Below are positions 22,943-32,973 of a DNA stretch of 64,000 nt, one piece after another; the first letter of the stretch is position 1; the number at the start of each line of letters is the position of its first letter. A program made the position numbers and the translations under genes. The notes beneath the pieces were generated by a model. It made no database searches. It had not been told where the DNA came from and saw only the letters and a program-made list of their open reading frames with translations. Source of the DNA: Methylibium rhizosphaerae (GTDB lineage Bacteria; Pseudomonadota; Gammaproteobacteria; Burkholderiales; Burkholderiaceae_C); contig NZ_SWAR01000012.1 in assembly GCF_006386545.1 (NCBI RefSeq), positions 62,001 to 126,000 on the forward strand. The letters are read 5' to 3'.

Positions 22943-24378
22943 TGAGTCTCAACATCGTCACCCTGCTCTACCTGGTTGCGAGCATCTGCTTCATCCAGTC
23001 GCTCAAGGGCCTGTCGCATCCGACCACGTCGATCCGCGGCAACGTGTTCGGCATGGTCGGCATGACCATCGCGGTGTTCACCACCGCGGCGCTGATCCTG
23101 AAGCTCGCGCAGATGGCGGGCCAGAACGGGCTGGCCGGCATGGGCTGGGTGCTGCTGGGCCTGCTGGCCGGTGGTGCCTACGGCGCCTGGCGCGCCAAGA
23201 CGGTCGAGATGACCAAGATGCCCGAACTGGTGGCCTTCTTCCACAGCATGATCGGCCTGTCGGCCGTGTTCATCGCGGTGGCGGCGGCGGTCGAGCCGTG
23301 GGCCTTCAACGTCACCGTCAAGGGCGGCGCCATTCCAGTGGGCAACCGGCTGGAGCTGGCCCTGGGCGCGGCCATCGGCGCCATCACCTTCAGCGGCTCG
23401 GTCATCGCCTTCGGCAAGCTCTCGGGCAAGTACAAGTTCCGCCTGTTCCAGGGCGCGCCGGTGGTGTTCAAGGGCCAGCACCTGCTGAACCTGGTGCTCG
23501 GCCTGGCGATGCTGTTCTTCATCGTCGGCTACACGGTCAGCGAAGCGAAGATCGACTTCTGGCTGCTGCTGGCCATCGCCTTCGTGCTCGGCGTGCTGAT
23601 CATCATCCCGATCGGCGGTGCCGACATGCCGGTGGTGGTGTCCATGCTCAACAGCTACTCGGGCTGGGCGGCCGCGGGCATCGGCTTCTCGCTCAACAAC
23701 AGCATGCTGATCATTGCCGGGTCGCTGGTGGGCTCCTCGGGCGCGATCCTGAGCTACATCATGTGCAAGGCGATGAACCGCTCGTTCTTCAACGTGATCC
23801 TGGGCGGCTTCGGCGGCGACGCCGGCGCCGCGGCCACCGGCACGCAGGAGCAGCGGCCGGTCAAGAGCGGCAGCGCCGACGACGCGGCCTACATCCTGGG
23901 CAACGCCGAGACCGTGATCATCGTGCCGGGCTACGGCCTGGCGGTGGCGCGCGCGCAGCATGCAGTGCAGGAACTGGCCGAGAAGCTCACCCACAAGGGC
24001 GTGAACGTGAAGTACGCGATCCACCCGGTGGCAGGCCGCATGCCCGGCCACATGAACGTGCTGCTGGCCGAAGCCGAGGTGCCCTATGACCAGGTGTTCG
24101 AGATGGAGGACATCAACGGCGAATTCGGCCAGGCCGACGTGGCCATCATCCTGGGCGCCAACGACGTGGTGAACCCGGCCGCGCTGCAGAAGGGATCGCC
24201 GATCTTCGGCATGCCGATCCTCGAGGCCTACAAGGCCAAGACGGTCATCGTCAACAAGCGCTCCATGGCCGCTGGTTATGCCGGCCTCGACAACGAACTC
24301 TTCTACATGGACAAGACCATGATGGTCTTCGGCGACGCGAAGAAGGTGGTCGAGGAAATGGTCAAGGCGGTGGAGTGA
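22942..24378 (+). CDS. pntB: NAD(P) transhydrogenase beta subunit PntB
   Basis: The product is 478 aa. About nine membrane helices cover residues 1-260, including PIGGADMPVVVSMLNSYSGWAAAGIGF. The NADP(H)-binding domain III follows, with IVPGYGLAVARAQHAVQEL, HPVAGRMPGHMNVLLAEA and LGANDVVNPAA. Length and order match PntB. It ends the operon and is followed by a strong intrinsic terminator. Confidence 0.95.
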   Translation: MSLNIVTLLYLVASICFIQSLKGLSHPTTSIRGNVFGMVGMTIAVFTTAALILKLAQMAGQNGLAGMGWVLLGLLAGGAYGAWRAKTVEMTKMPELVAFFHSMIGLSAVFIAVAAAVEPWAFNVTVKGGAIPVGNRLELALGAAIGAITFSGSVIAFGKLSGKYKFRLFQGAPVVFKGQHLLNLVLGLAMLFFIVGYTVSEAKIDFWLLLAIAFVLGVLIIIPIGGADMPVVVSMLNSYSGWAAAGIGFSLNNSMLIIAGSLVGSSGAILSYIMCKAMNRSFFNVILGGFGGDAGAAATGTQEQRPVKSGSADDAAYILGNAETVIIVPGYGLAVARAQHAVQELAEKLTHKGVNVKYAIHPVAGRMPGHMNVLLAEAEVPYDQVFEMEDINGEFGQADVAIILGANDVVNPAALQKGSPIFGMPILEAYKAKTVIVNKRSMAAGYAGLDNELFYMDKTMMVFGDAKKVVEEMVKAVE

Positions 24379-24414
24379 TCCGCAGGCACGCACGCTCGGC
24401 GTGCAAACGCCACG

Positions 24415-24438
24415 GGCCGGCTCATGCCGGCCTTTTTT
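24415..24438 (+). terminator. Intrinsic terminator of the pnt operon
   Basis: A perfect 7-bp stem (GGCCGGC and GCCGGCC) with a TCAT loop is followed directly by six T residues. It lies 36 bases after the pntB stop. Confidence 0.9.
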
Positions 24439-24456
24439 GTGCCCGTGTTTCCCGCG

Positions 24457-24496
24457 CCGCCTAAGGAGATGCCTCTAGGCGGTGTATCGAAACACC
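24457..24496. promoter_or_regulatory. Nested inverted repeats upstream of fadD (possible operator)
   Basis: Two adjacent inverted repeats share bases. CCGCCTA (24457-24463) pairs with TAGGCGG (24476-24482), and GGTGT (24481-24485) pairs with ACACC (24492-24496). They sit 103-142 bases before the fadD start. A fatty-acid-responsive regulator site is a guess; I recognise no specific consensus. Confidence 0.3.
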
Positions 24497-24598
24497 TGAT
24501 ACGGGCGCTGTCAGCCCTCGGTCAGAATCGCGCGACCCTGGGTGGCCTTGCCCGGCACTCTTCATCTGACGAATCACCTCTTCCAAGAAAGACAAGCC

Positions 24599-26269
24599 AT
24601 GGAGAAGATCTGGCTCAAGCACTACCCGCCGGGTGTGCCGCATGAAATCAACCCCGACCAGTACTCCTCGCTGGTGGCACTGCTGGAAGAGAGCTTCAAG
24701 AAGTACGCCGAGCGGCCGGCCTACAAGTTCATGGGCAAGACGGTCACCTACCAGCAGGTGGACGACCTGTCGCGCGCCTTCGGCGCCTACCTGCAGAGCC
24801 TGGGGCTCGAGAAGGGCGACCGCGTGGCGATCATGATGCCCAACACGCCCCAGTACCCGGTGGCGGTGGCCGGCATCCTGCGCGCCGGCTACGTGGTGGT
24901 GAACGTCAACCCGCTGTACACGCCCCGCGAGCTGGAGCACCAGCTCAAGGACTCGGGCTCCAAGGCCATCGTCATCATCGAGAACTTCGCCTCCACGCTG
25001 CAGCAGTGCATCGCCAGCACGCCGGTCAAGCACGTGGTGCTGGCGGCCATGGGCGACCTGCTGGGCCTGCTCAAGGGCAGCATCGTCAACTACGTGGTGC
25101 GCAACGTGAAGAAGATGGTGCCGGCCTATTCGCTGCCGGGCGCCGTGCGCTTCAACGACGCGGTGAGCCGTGGCCGCGCCGCCGCCTTCCGCGCGCCCAC
25201 CATCACGCGCGACGACATCGCGGTGCTGCAGTACACCGGCGGCACCACCGGCGTCAGCAAGGGCGCGGTGCTCAAGCATCGCAACATCATCGCCAACGTG
25301 CTGCAGTCCGAAGCCTGGAACGCTCCCGCGCTCAAGCACGTGCCGGCGGGCGAGCAGCCCACCACCATCTGCGCGCTGCCGCTCTATCACATCTTCGCGT
25401 TCACCGTGAACATGATGCTGTCGATGCGCATCGGCGGCTGCAACGTGCTGATCCCGAACCCGCGCGACCTGCCCGCGGTGCTGAAGGAGCTGTCGCAGCA
25501 CAAGTTCCACAGCTTCCCGGCGGTGAACACCCTGTTCGGCGCACTGGCCAACCACAAGGACTTCAACACGGTGGACTGGTCGAGCCTCAAGCTCAGCGTG
25601 GGCGGCGGCATGGCGGTCACCTCGGGCACGGCCAAGCTGTGGCTCGAGAAGACGCACACGCCGATCTGCGAGGGCTACGGCCTGTCGGAAACCTCGCCGT
25701 CGGCCAGCTGCAACCCCGTGGACAGCAAGGCCTACACCGGCACCATCGGCCTGCCCATCCCGTCGACCGAATTCAAGCTGCTCGACGACGACGGCAACGA
25801 GGTGCCGATGGGCACGCCTGGCGAGATCTGCATCCGCGGCCCGCAGGTGATGGCCGGCTACTGGCAGCGGCCCGACGAAACCGCCAAGGTCATGACGGCC
25901 GACGGCTTCTTCCGCACCGGCGACGTCGGCACGGTGGACGAACGCGGCTACTTCAAGATCGTCGACCGCAAGAAGGACATGATCCTGGTGTCGGGCTTCA
26001 ACGTGTACCCCAACGAGGTCGAGGACGTGGTCTCGCAGCTCGAAGGTGTGCTCGAGTGCGCGGCCGTCGGTGTGCCCGACGAGAAGTCCGGCGAGGCGGT
26101 GAAGCTGGTCATCGTCAAGAAGAACCCGGCCCTCACCGAAGCCGACGTGCGTGCCTTCAGCGAAGCCAACCTCACCGGTTACAAGCGGCCCAAGGTGATC
26201 GAGTTCCGCACCGAGCTGCCCAAGACGCCGGTCGGCAAGATCCTGCGGCGGGAGTTGCGGGTGAAGTGA
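24599..26269 (+). CDS. fadD: Long-chain fatty-acid-CoA ligase FadD
   Basis: The product is 556 aa, starting MEKIWLKHYPPGVPHEI, a typical FadD opening. The AMP-binding P-loop is YTGGTTGVSKGA. Other marks are CALPLYHIFAFT, EGYGLSETSP, RTGDVGTVDERGYFKIVDRKKDMI and the C-terminal catalytic lysine in PKTPVGKILRRELR. It activates long-chain fatty acids for beta-oxidation or lipid synthesis at the inner face of the membrane. It is monocistronic. Confidence 0.93.
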   Translation: MEKIWLKHYPPGVPHEINPDQYSSLVALLEESFKKYAERPAYKFMGKTVTYQQVDDLSRAFGAYLQSLGLEKGDRVAIMMPNTPQYPVAVAGILRAGYVVVNVNPLYTPRELEHQLKDSGSKAIVIIENFASTLQQCIASTPVKHVVLAAMGDLLGLLKGSIVNYVVRNVKKMVPAYSLPGAVRFNDAVSRGRAAAFRAPTITRDDIAVLQYTGGTTGVSKGAVLKHRNIIANVLQSEAWNAPALKHVPAGEQPTTICALPLYHIFAFTVNMMLSMRIGGCNVLIPNPRDLPAVLKELSQHKFHSFPAVNTLFGALANHKDFNTVDWSSLKLSVGGGMAVTSGTAKLWLEKTHTPICEGYGLSETSPSASCNPVDSKAYTGTIGLPIPSTEFKLLDDDGNEVPMGTPGEICIRGPQVMAGYWQRPDETAKVMTADGFFRTGDVGTVDERGYFKIVDRKKDMILVSGFNVYPNEVEDVVSQLEGVLECAAVGVPDEKSGEAVKLVIVKKNPALTEADVRAFSEANLTGYKRPKVIEFRTELPKTPVGKILRRELRVK

Positions 26270-26276
26270 GGCCCAC

Positions 26277-26314
26277 CCCCGTAGCGCCTGCGGCACTCCC
26301 CCTCAAGGGGGCGA
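26277..26314. repeat. REP-like intergenic repeat
   Basis: The stretch contains a perfect inverted repeat CCCCCT-CA-AGGGGG at 26298-26311, preceded by CGCCTGCGGCACT and followed by CGACGCC. From memory, near-identical sequences are scattered between genes in Comamonadaceae and relatives. The identification is recall, not comparison. Confidence 0.5.
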
Positions 26315-26360
26315 CGCCGATGGACCGGCGGAGCCGGATCCATGGCGTCCACTCTGATCG

Positions 26361-26387
26361 ACAAAGGGCCGCAATGCGGCCCTTTGT
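26361..26387. terminator. 12-bp perfect hairpin between fadD and mtnN
   Basis: ACAAAGGGCCGC and its exact complement flank an AAT loop. It is followed by CTCTCTC rather than a T-run, and its 5' side has three A residues, so it may terminate fadD transcription inefficiently or stop antisense transcripts. Confidence 0.6.
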
Positions 26388-26431
26388 CTCTCTCTGGTCG
26401 TGGTTGGGGTGTGGTGCGACACTGCGGGGCT

Positions 26432-27223
26432 ATGACGCTTGCCATCGTTGCTGCCATGCACGAGGAACTGCGTGCGCTGCTGCCGGCTCTGGAGTCGGCG
26501 CGCGTGGTTCACCATGCCGGGCGCGAATTCCATTGCGGCCGGCTCGATGGCCATGAAGTGGTGCTGGTGCTCTCGCGCATCGGCAAGGTGGCCGCGGCCA
26601 CCACGGCGGCTTTGCTGGTCGAACGGTTCGACGCGCGGCGGGTGCTCTTCACCGGGGTGGCCGGCGGCCTGGGCCCGGCGGTCAGGGTGGGCGACGTGGT
26701 GGTGGCGCGCGAGCTGCTGCAGCACGACATGGACGCCTCGCCGCTGTTTCCGCGCTACGAGGTGCCGCTCACCGGCCGCGCCCGATTTGCCACCGATGCG
26801 CCGATGAGCGACGCGCTGGTGGCGGCCGCGCGCGAAGGCGTGTCCAGGGTGCTGGAGCTGGCCGGGCCGCTGCACCGGCTGGCCGACTTCGGCATCGGTG
26901 CGCCGGGCGTGCACGAAGGCCTGGTGGTGAGCGGCGACCGGTTCGTCGCCACCGCCGGTGAAGGCGAGATCCTGCGCGCCAACCTGCCCGACGCGGTGGC
27001 GGTCGAGATGGAGGGGGCGGCGGTGGCCCAGGTGTGCCACGACTGCGACGTGCCGTTCGCCGTGCTGCGCAGCATCTCCGACCGTGCCGACGACAGCGCG
27101 CACGTCGACTTCACCCGGTTCGTCGAGGCGGTGGCCAGCCGCTACACGGCCACCATCGTGCGGCTGTGGCTGCGCCGCTGGCCGGCGCCCGGCGCCTCGC
27201 CGGACGCCGACGAAGCGCTGTGA
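26432..27223 (+). CDS. mtnN: 5'-methylthioadenosine/S-adenosylhomocysteine nucleosidase
   Basis: The product is 263 aa from MTLAIVAAMHEELRALLP. Family marks are IGKVAAATTAALLVERF, LFTGVAGGLGPAVRVGDVVVA, the base-binding GDRFVA region, VAVEMEGAAVAQVC and the catalytic Asp in RSISDRADDSA. The enzyme cleaves MTA and SAH, recycling products of methylation and polyamine synthesis. It fits the sulfur and methionine theme seen later in the window. Its TGA overlaps the next ATG. Confidence 0.85.
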   Translation: MTLAIVAAMHEELRALLPALESARVVHHAGREFHCGRLDGHEVVLVLSRIGKVAAATTAALLVERFDARRVLFTGVAGGLGPAVRVGDVVVARELLQHDMDASPLFPRYEVPLTGRARFATDAPMSDALVAAAREGVSRVLELAGPLHRLADFGIGAPGVHEGLVVSGDRFVATAGEGEILRANLPDAVAVEMEGAAVAQVCHDCDVPFAVLRSISDRADDSAHVDFTRFVEAVASRYTATIVRLWLRRWPAPGASPDADEAL

Positions 27224-27744
27224 TGCCGACCCCGCTGCGATGGTTGTGGCGTGCGCTGCGCGGCGTGGCCGTGGGGCTGCTGGCGGCGCTGGTGTTCCTC
27301 GAGGAATGGGGCTGGCGCCCGCTGTCGGCGGCGCTCGGCCGGCTGGCGAAGTGGCCGCCTCTGGCCTGGCTCGAAGCCCGCATCCGCAACGCGCCGCCGG
27401 CGGTGGCGCTGGTGCTGTTCCTGCTGCCCACGCTGCTGCTCTTCCCGGTCAAGCTGGCCGCCCTGTGGTTCATCCAGCAGGGTCATGCGGCATTCGGCCT
27501 GGCGGTCATCGTGGCGGCCAAGCTGGCGGGCACGGCGCTGGTGGGGCGGCTCTTCGTGCTCACCCAGCCGCAGCTGATGCGCTATGCGTGGTTTGCGCGG
27601 GCGCTGGCCTGGTGGGTGGCACTGAAGGCGCGCGTGGGCGCCGCGGTGCGCGGCTGGGCGCTCTGGCAGCAGATGCGCCGCCTGGGTCAGCGCATGCGCG
27701 CCTGGTGGCGGCTGCGCATGCGTTCGTCCTCTTCGTTGCGGTAG
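27223..27744 (+). CDS. Small integral membrane protein of unknown function
   Basis: The product is 173 aa, starting at an ATG that overlaps the mtnN stop (TGATG). Two or three membrane helices (about 12-26, 56-80, 88-112) are followed by a basic, Trp/Arg-rich cytoplasmic tail (about 125-173). I do not recognise the family. The overlap points to cotranslation with mtnN, but no functional link is evident. Confidence 0.7.
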   Translation: MPTPLRWLWRALRGVAVGLLAALVFLEEWGWRPLSAALGRLAKWPPLAWLEARIRNAPPAVALVLFLLPTLLLFPVKLAALWFIQQGHAAFGLAVIVAAKLAGTALVGRLFVLTQPQLMRYAWFARALAWWVALKARVGAAVRGWALWQQMRRLGQRMRAWWRLRMRSSSSLR

Positions 27745-27771
27745 GGCAGCGGCGAGCGCAAGCCTCGGCGC

Positions 27772-29253
<1,482 letters not shown>

Positions 29254-29337
29254 TCGGGCTCCTTCGTGGGGAGGGGAAAAAGGGGGGTGGTGGGGGAGTA
29301 TAGGCAGGCGAAGATGCCCGCTGTGGCAGCGTTTGAG

Positions 29338-29385
29338 ATCACATATATTTGACCAAAAGCTGCGAATCGATAAACTCTATGTGAT
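29338..29385. promoter_or_regulatory. Inverted-repeat operator for the hipBA-like operon
   Basis: ATCACATA (29338-29345) and TATGTGAT (29378-29385) are exact inverted copies 32 bases apart. They flank the predicted promoter; the right copy covers the start codon of the antitoxin gene. The stretch is AT-rich in a very GC-rich window, as is usual for antitoxin-autoregulated promoters. Confidence 0.65.
29349..29376 (+). promoter_or_regulatory. Sigma-70-type promoter of the hipBA-like operon
   Basis: TTGACC (29349-29354), a 16-bp spacer and TAAACT (29371-29376). Transcription would begin near 29383, essentially at the first codon, so the message may be leaderless; no ribosome site is visible before the ATG. 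Confidence 0.5.
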
Positions 29386-29791
29386 GCCAAGAAGCCCGCA
29401 AGCCCTCGCCACCCTGCCGCCTGCCGCCTCCGAGGCCCTGCGCCGGCTGGGGGCCAACCTGGCCATTGCACGCGTGCGCCGCAAGGAGTCGCAGCGGCTG
29501 TGGGCGCAGCGGCTGGGCGTCTCGGTGCCCACGCTCATCCGCATGGAACAGGGCGATGCCGGGGTGAGCATCGGCATCTATGCCACCGCGTTGTGGCTCA
29601 TGGGCCGGGTGCAGGCGCTGCCTGAGCTGGCCGACCCGGCCCAGGACCGCGGCGCGCTCGAGATGGACGTGCGCGAAGCGGTGAAGCGCCGCGCGGTGCG
29701 CTCGGCCGCTTCGGCCGAAGCCCGCCTGGCACGACAGGCGCCAACCTCCGACGCGCCCGCGCCGGCGCCCAGGAAAGCGAAGCCGGCATGA
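29384..29791 (+). CDS. HipB-like XRE-family antitoxin
   Basis: The product is 135 aa. A helix-turn-helix covers about residues 18-62 (LGANLAIARVRRKESQRLWAQ, then VSVPTLIRMEQGDAGVSIG). The C-terminal 45 residues are Ala/Pro/Lys-rich and probably disordered, as in HipB tails that contact HipA. It would neutralise the kinase toxin and repress its own promoter through the inverted repeat at 29338-29385. The GTG at 29381 is an in-frame alternative start. The stop overlaps the toxin gene start (ATGA). Confidence 0.82.
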   Translation: MPRSPQALATLPPAASEALRRLGANLAIARVRRKESQRLWAQRLGVSVPTLIRMEQGDAGVSIGIYATALWLMGRVQALPELADPAQDRGALEMDVREAVKRRAVRSAASAEARLARQAPTSDAPAPAPRKAKPA

Positions 29792-31047
29792 ACGCGCGCG
29801 CCGAGGCGGCCGCCCGCTACAAGCCGGTCGACCAGCTCTACCTCTGGCTGCTGACCCGGCCCGCTCAGCCGGTGCTGATCGGCGAGCTCAACATGGTGCG
29901 CACCTCGCGAGGCGTTTCGCTGCGCTACGACGCGGGCTGGATCGAGCGGGGCTTTGCGCTTTCCGAAGACCTGCCGCTGCTGGCCGGCGAGGAGTTCCTG
30001 CCGCACGAGAAGGACACCGCCGCCGGCGCGGTGGACGATGCCCGGCCCGACCGCTGGGGCGAGCGTGTCATCAAGTTCCTCGACAAGCCGCCGCGCCTGT
30101 CGCTGCTCGAATACCTCTACTTCGCCGGCGACGATCGTTTCGGTGCGCTGGGCGTGTCGACTTCGCGCGAGCGCTACGAGCCGCGCCGCATCGGCCCGCT
30201 GCCGCGCCTGGCCGATGCGCCTGTGCTGCACGAGCTGGTGCACAAGGTGCTGGCCAACGAGCCCATCGCGGCCGAGCAGCGGCGGCTCGTCACGCCCGGC
30301 GTCACCATGGGCGGCGCGCGGCCCAAGGGCCTGCTCAGCATCGACGGCGAGGAGTGGGTGGTGAAGTTCGCCGACGGCGATGCCACCGACACGCCGCTCA
30401 TCGAGCACGCCACCATGACGCTGGCAGCCCGGGCCGGCATTCGCGTGGCCGCCACCCGCGCATTGCGCCTGGTGCACGGCCACGCGGTGGCGGTGCGCCG
30501 CTTCGACCGCGACGGCGCACTCCGCCTGCATGCCCTGTCGGCCAACGTGGCGCTCAAGGCCGCGGCCGAACCGCTGGGCTATCCCGAGCTCGCCCAGCTG
30601 CTGCGTCGCCGCGGCGTGGCCGAAGGCGGGGTGAACGTCGAGCAGATGCGCGAGCTGTTCCGCCGCATGGTGTTCAACATCCTGATCGACAACACCGACG
30701 ACCACGAGAAGAACCACGTGCTGCTGGTCAACGACGCCCAGCAGTACGAGTTGTCTCCCGCGTTCGACGTGCTGCCCTCGGGCCAGGCGCTGGGCTACCA
30801 GCAGATGCGCGTGGGTGAAGACCAGGCCGATGCCACGCTCGACAACGCTCTGTCGATGAGCGCGCTGTTCGGGCTCAGGAAGAACGAGGCACAGGCCGAG
30901 GTGTCGCGCGTGGCCGCCGTGGTGGCCGGCTGGAAGCAGCATTTCGCCGCGCAGGGGGTCGCTGCGCGCGACATCGAGTTCCATGCCGGGCAGATCGACC
31001 GCGACTTCCTGCGCGACCAGCGGCGGGCCTTCTCGAAGGAGCGTTAG
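29788..31047 (+). CDS. HipA-like serine/threonine kinase toxin
   Basis: The product is 419 aa. An N-terminal HipA domain (about 20-130) precedes the kinase. The Gly-rich loop TMGGARPKG is at 173-181, Lys193 in VVKF binds ATP, the catalytic loop NILIDNTDDHEKN is at 298-309 and the metal Asp is Asp327 in SPAFDVLP. All catalytic residues are present, so the toxin should be active. Known HipA proteins phosphorylate aminoacyl-tRNA synthetases and stop translation. ATGA overlap couples it to the antitoxin. The 3' end overlaps the convergent LysR gene by 4 bases. Confidence 0.87.
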   Translation: MNARAEAAARYKPVDQLYLWLLTRPAQPVLIGELNMVRTSRGVSLRYDAGWIERGFALSEDLPLLAGEEFLPHEKDTAAGAVDDARPDRWGERVIKFLDKPPRLSLLEYLYFAGDDRFGALGVSTSRERYEPRRIGPLPRLADAPVLHELVHKVLANEPIAAEQRRLVTPGVTMGGARPKGLLSIDGEEWVVKFADGDATDTPLIEHATMTLAARAGIRVAATRALRLVHGHAVAVRRFDRDGALRLHALSANVALKAAAEPLGYPELAQLLRRRGVAEGGVNVEQMRELFRRMVFNILIDNTDDHEKNHVLLVNDAQQYELSPAFDVLPSGQALGYQQMRVGEDQADATLDNALSMSALFGLRKNEAQAEVSRVAAVVAGWKQHFAAQGVAARDIEFHAGQIDRDFLRDQRRAFSKER

Positions 31048-31943
31048 CCGCCTTCGCGCAAGGCCGCTTCCACGAAGTCGAGGAGGCACTGCACCTTCAT
31101 CGGCAGGTGGCGCCGCTGCGTCGTCACGCCGAACACGCCATGGGCCGGTGGCATGCACTGCGGCAGCAGCGCGACCAGCTTGCGCGAGGCCAGCAGGTCG
31201 TCCACCACGAACAGCGGCGTCAGCGTCACGCCCAGGCCGGCCAGCAGCGCCTCGCGCAGCATCAGGCTGTTGTCCACCTGCAGCCGGCCGGTCACCGGCA
31301 CGCTGAGCTGCCGGCCCTGCACCACGAACGGCCAGCGGCTGCCGGTGCCGGAGGTGGCATACACCAGGGTCTGGTGGTCGGCCAGGTCGGCCGGCGTGCG
31401 CAGCGGCGGCGCCCCCTTCAGGTAGCGCGGCGACGCCACCAACACCCGCGGCATCTGCCCCAGCCGCCGGGCGTACAGCGATGAGTCGTCGAGTGCGCTG
31501 CTCACCCTCAACGCACAGTCGAAGCGTTCGGCCACCAGGTCCACGAACCGGTCGCTCAGCGCCAGGTCCAGCTCCAGGCCGGGGTGGCGGACCATGAAGT
31601 CGGGCAGCCGCGGCGACAGCCAGCGCAGTGCGAACGAGGTGGGCACGGCCACGCGCAGCCGCCCGGTGGGCCGGCCGCCCTGCTCGCGCAGCCGCTCGAC
31701 CGCGGACTCGGTCTCGTCCAGCACCCGCACCACCGACTCGTAGAAGCCTTCACCGGCCTCGGTGAGGGCGAGCGTGCGGGTCGTGCGCTGCAGCAGCAGC
31801 ACGCCCAGCTCCTGCTCCAGCCCCGCCACCAGCTTGCTGACGGCGCTGCCGCCCAGGCCCAGCCGCACCCCGGCGCGCTTGAACGACTTCTGCTCGACGA
31901 CGGCCCGGAAGGCCCGCATGCCCTGAAGGGAAGGGTGGCTCAT
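31044..31943 (-). CDS. LysR-family transcriptional regulator
   Basis: The product is 299 aa. The winged helix is at 1-62 (MRAFRAVVEQKSFKRAGVRLGLGGSAVSKLVAGLEQELG) and the effector domain starts at RPTGRLRVAVPTSFALRWL. The AVSK and LTEAG segments are typical of the GcvA/DsdC-like cluster. It is divergent from the EamA transporter gene, with 103 bp between starts, and probably controls it. Confidence 0.88.
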   Translation of the reverse strand: MSHPSLQGMRAFRAVVEQKSFKRAGVRLGLGGSAVSKLVAGLEQELGVLLLQRTTRTLALTEAGEGFYESVVRVLDETESAVERLREQGGRPTGRLRVAVPTSFALRWLSPRLPDFMVRHPGLELDLALSDRFVDLVAERFDCALRVSSALDDSSLYARRLGQMPRVLVASPRYLKGAPPLRTPADLADHQTLVYATSGTGSRWPFVVQGRQLSVPVTGRLQVDNSLMLREALLAGLGVTLTPLFVVDDLLASRKLVALLPQCMPPAHGVFGVTTQRRHLPMKVQCLLDFVEAALREGG

Positions 31944-32046
31944 GTTGGTTCCAAAGGCGACCTGATCAAGTTCCGATGAATGCTAACCACTGCCCCGGAG
32001 GAATTTCTACAGTGACCGCATCGATCAACGCCTGGAGACCCCCGCC

Positions 32047-32952
32047 ATGCAGCCGACCGCTTCCTCCTCCCCGCCCTGGGCCCTGCTCGGCGCCACCGGC
32101 TTTGCGCTCGGCGTGGGCGTGCCGCTGGGCAAGCAGGCGGTCGCCCACGGCGCCGCACCGCTCGCGTTTGCGCTGTGGCCGGCGCTGTCCACCGTGGTGG
32201 TGCTAGGACTGCTGGCATGGCGCCGCCATGGCCTGCCGGCGGCCCCGGCGCGGCTGCTGCGCTTCGGCCTGCTCGCAGGCCTGCTGGGCGCAGCGGTGCC
32301 CAACACGCTGGCGGCCTGGGTGGCGGTGGAAGCCGGGGCCAGCATCACCGCGCTGGCCTACACCCTGCCGCCGCTGTTCACCCTCGCTCTGATGCTGCTG
32401 CTCGGCTTCGAGCCTTTGCGCTGGCAGCGCCTGTCCGCCGTGGTGCTGGCTTTCGCCGGCGCGTTCTGGCTGGCGAGCTCCCGGGTCGCCGACGGCGCGC
32501 TGCGGCCCGAGGCCGCGATCGGTCTGCTGGCCATCCCGCTGTCGCTTGCCGGGGGCAATGTGTTCCGCGCGCGGTGCCTGCCGCAGGGCGTGGCGGCCGA
32601 ATGGCTGGGCGTTGCCACCGCGGCCGGCGCGGCCGCCCTGCTGTTGCCGGCCTGGGCCGTGACCGGCGCACGCGCGGTGCCTCTCGAAGCCTGGCCCTAT
32701 GTCGCCGCCCAGATGGCAGCGGCTCCGCTGGCCATGCTCTTGTACTTCCGCCTGCAGCAGCGGGCCGACGCCATGACGATGAGCTTCATCGGCTATGCCA
32801 TGGCGCTGTGCGCCGCGCTGCTGGGCACCGTGCTGCTCGGCGAGCGGCTGCCGTGGCAGCTGGCGCCGGCCGCCGCCCTGATCGTCGCGGGCTTCTGGTG
32901 GATGCAGCGCACGGCACCCATGCCGGCCGCGGCCTTGCCCGCGCATCGCTGA
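32047..32952 (+). CDS. DMT-superfamily transporter (EamA)
   Basis: The product is 301 aa with ten predicted membrane helices and the two-fold EamA repeat. The first half has GVPLGKQAVAHGAAPLAFALWP; the second half ends in LLGERLPWQLAPAAALIVAGFWW. Members export amino acids or metabolites. The gene precedes pirin by 21 bp on the same strand, so they are probably cotranscribed under the divergent LysR regulator. Confidence 0.85.
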   Translation: MQPTASSSPPWALLGATGFALGVGVPLGKQAVAHGAAPLAFALWPALSTVVVLGLLAWRRHGLPAAPARLLRFGLLAGLLGAAVPNTLAAWVAVEAGASITALAYTLPPLFTLALMLLLGFEPLRWQRLSAVVLAFAGAFWLASSRVADGALRPEAAIGLLAIPLSLAGGNVFRARCLPQGVAAEWLGVATAAGAAALLLPAWAVTGARAVPLEAWPYVAAQMAAAPLAMLLYFRLQQRADAMTMSFIGYAMALCAALLGTVLLGERLPWQLAPAAALIVAGFWWMQRTAPMPAAALPAHR

Positions 32953-32973
32953 ATCGACGAGGGGACACCCGCC

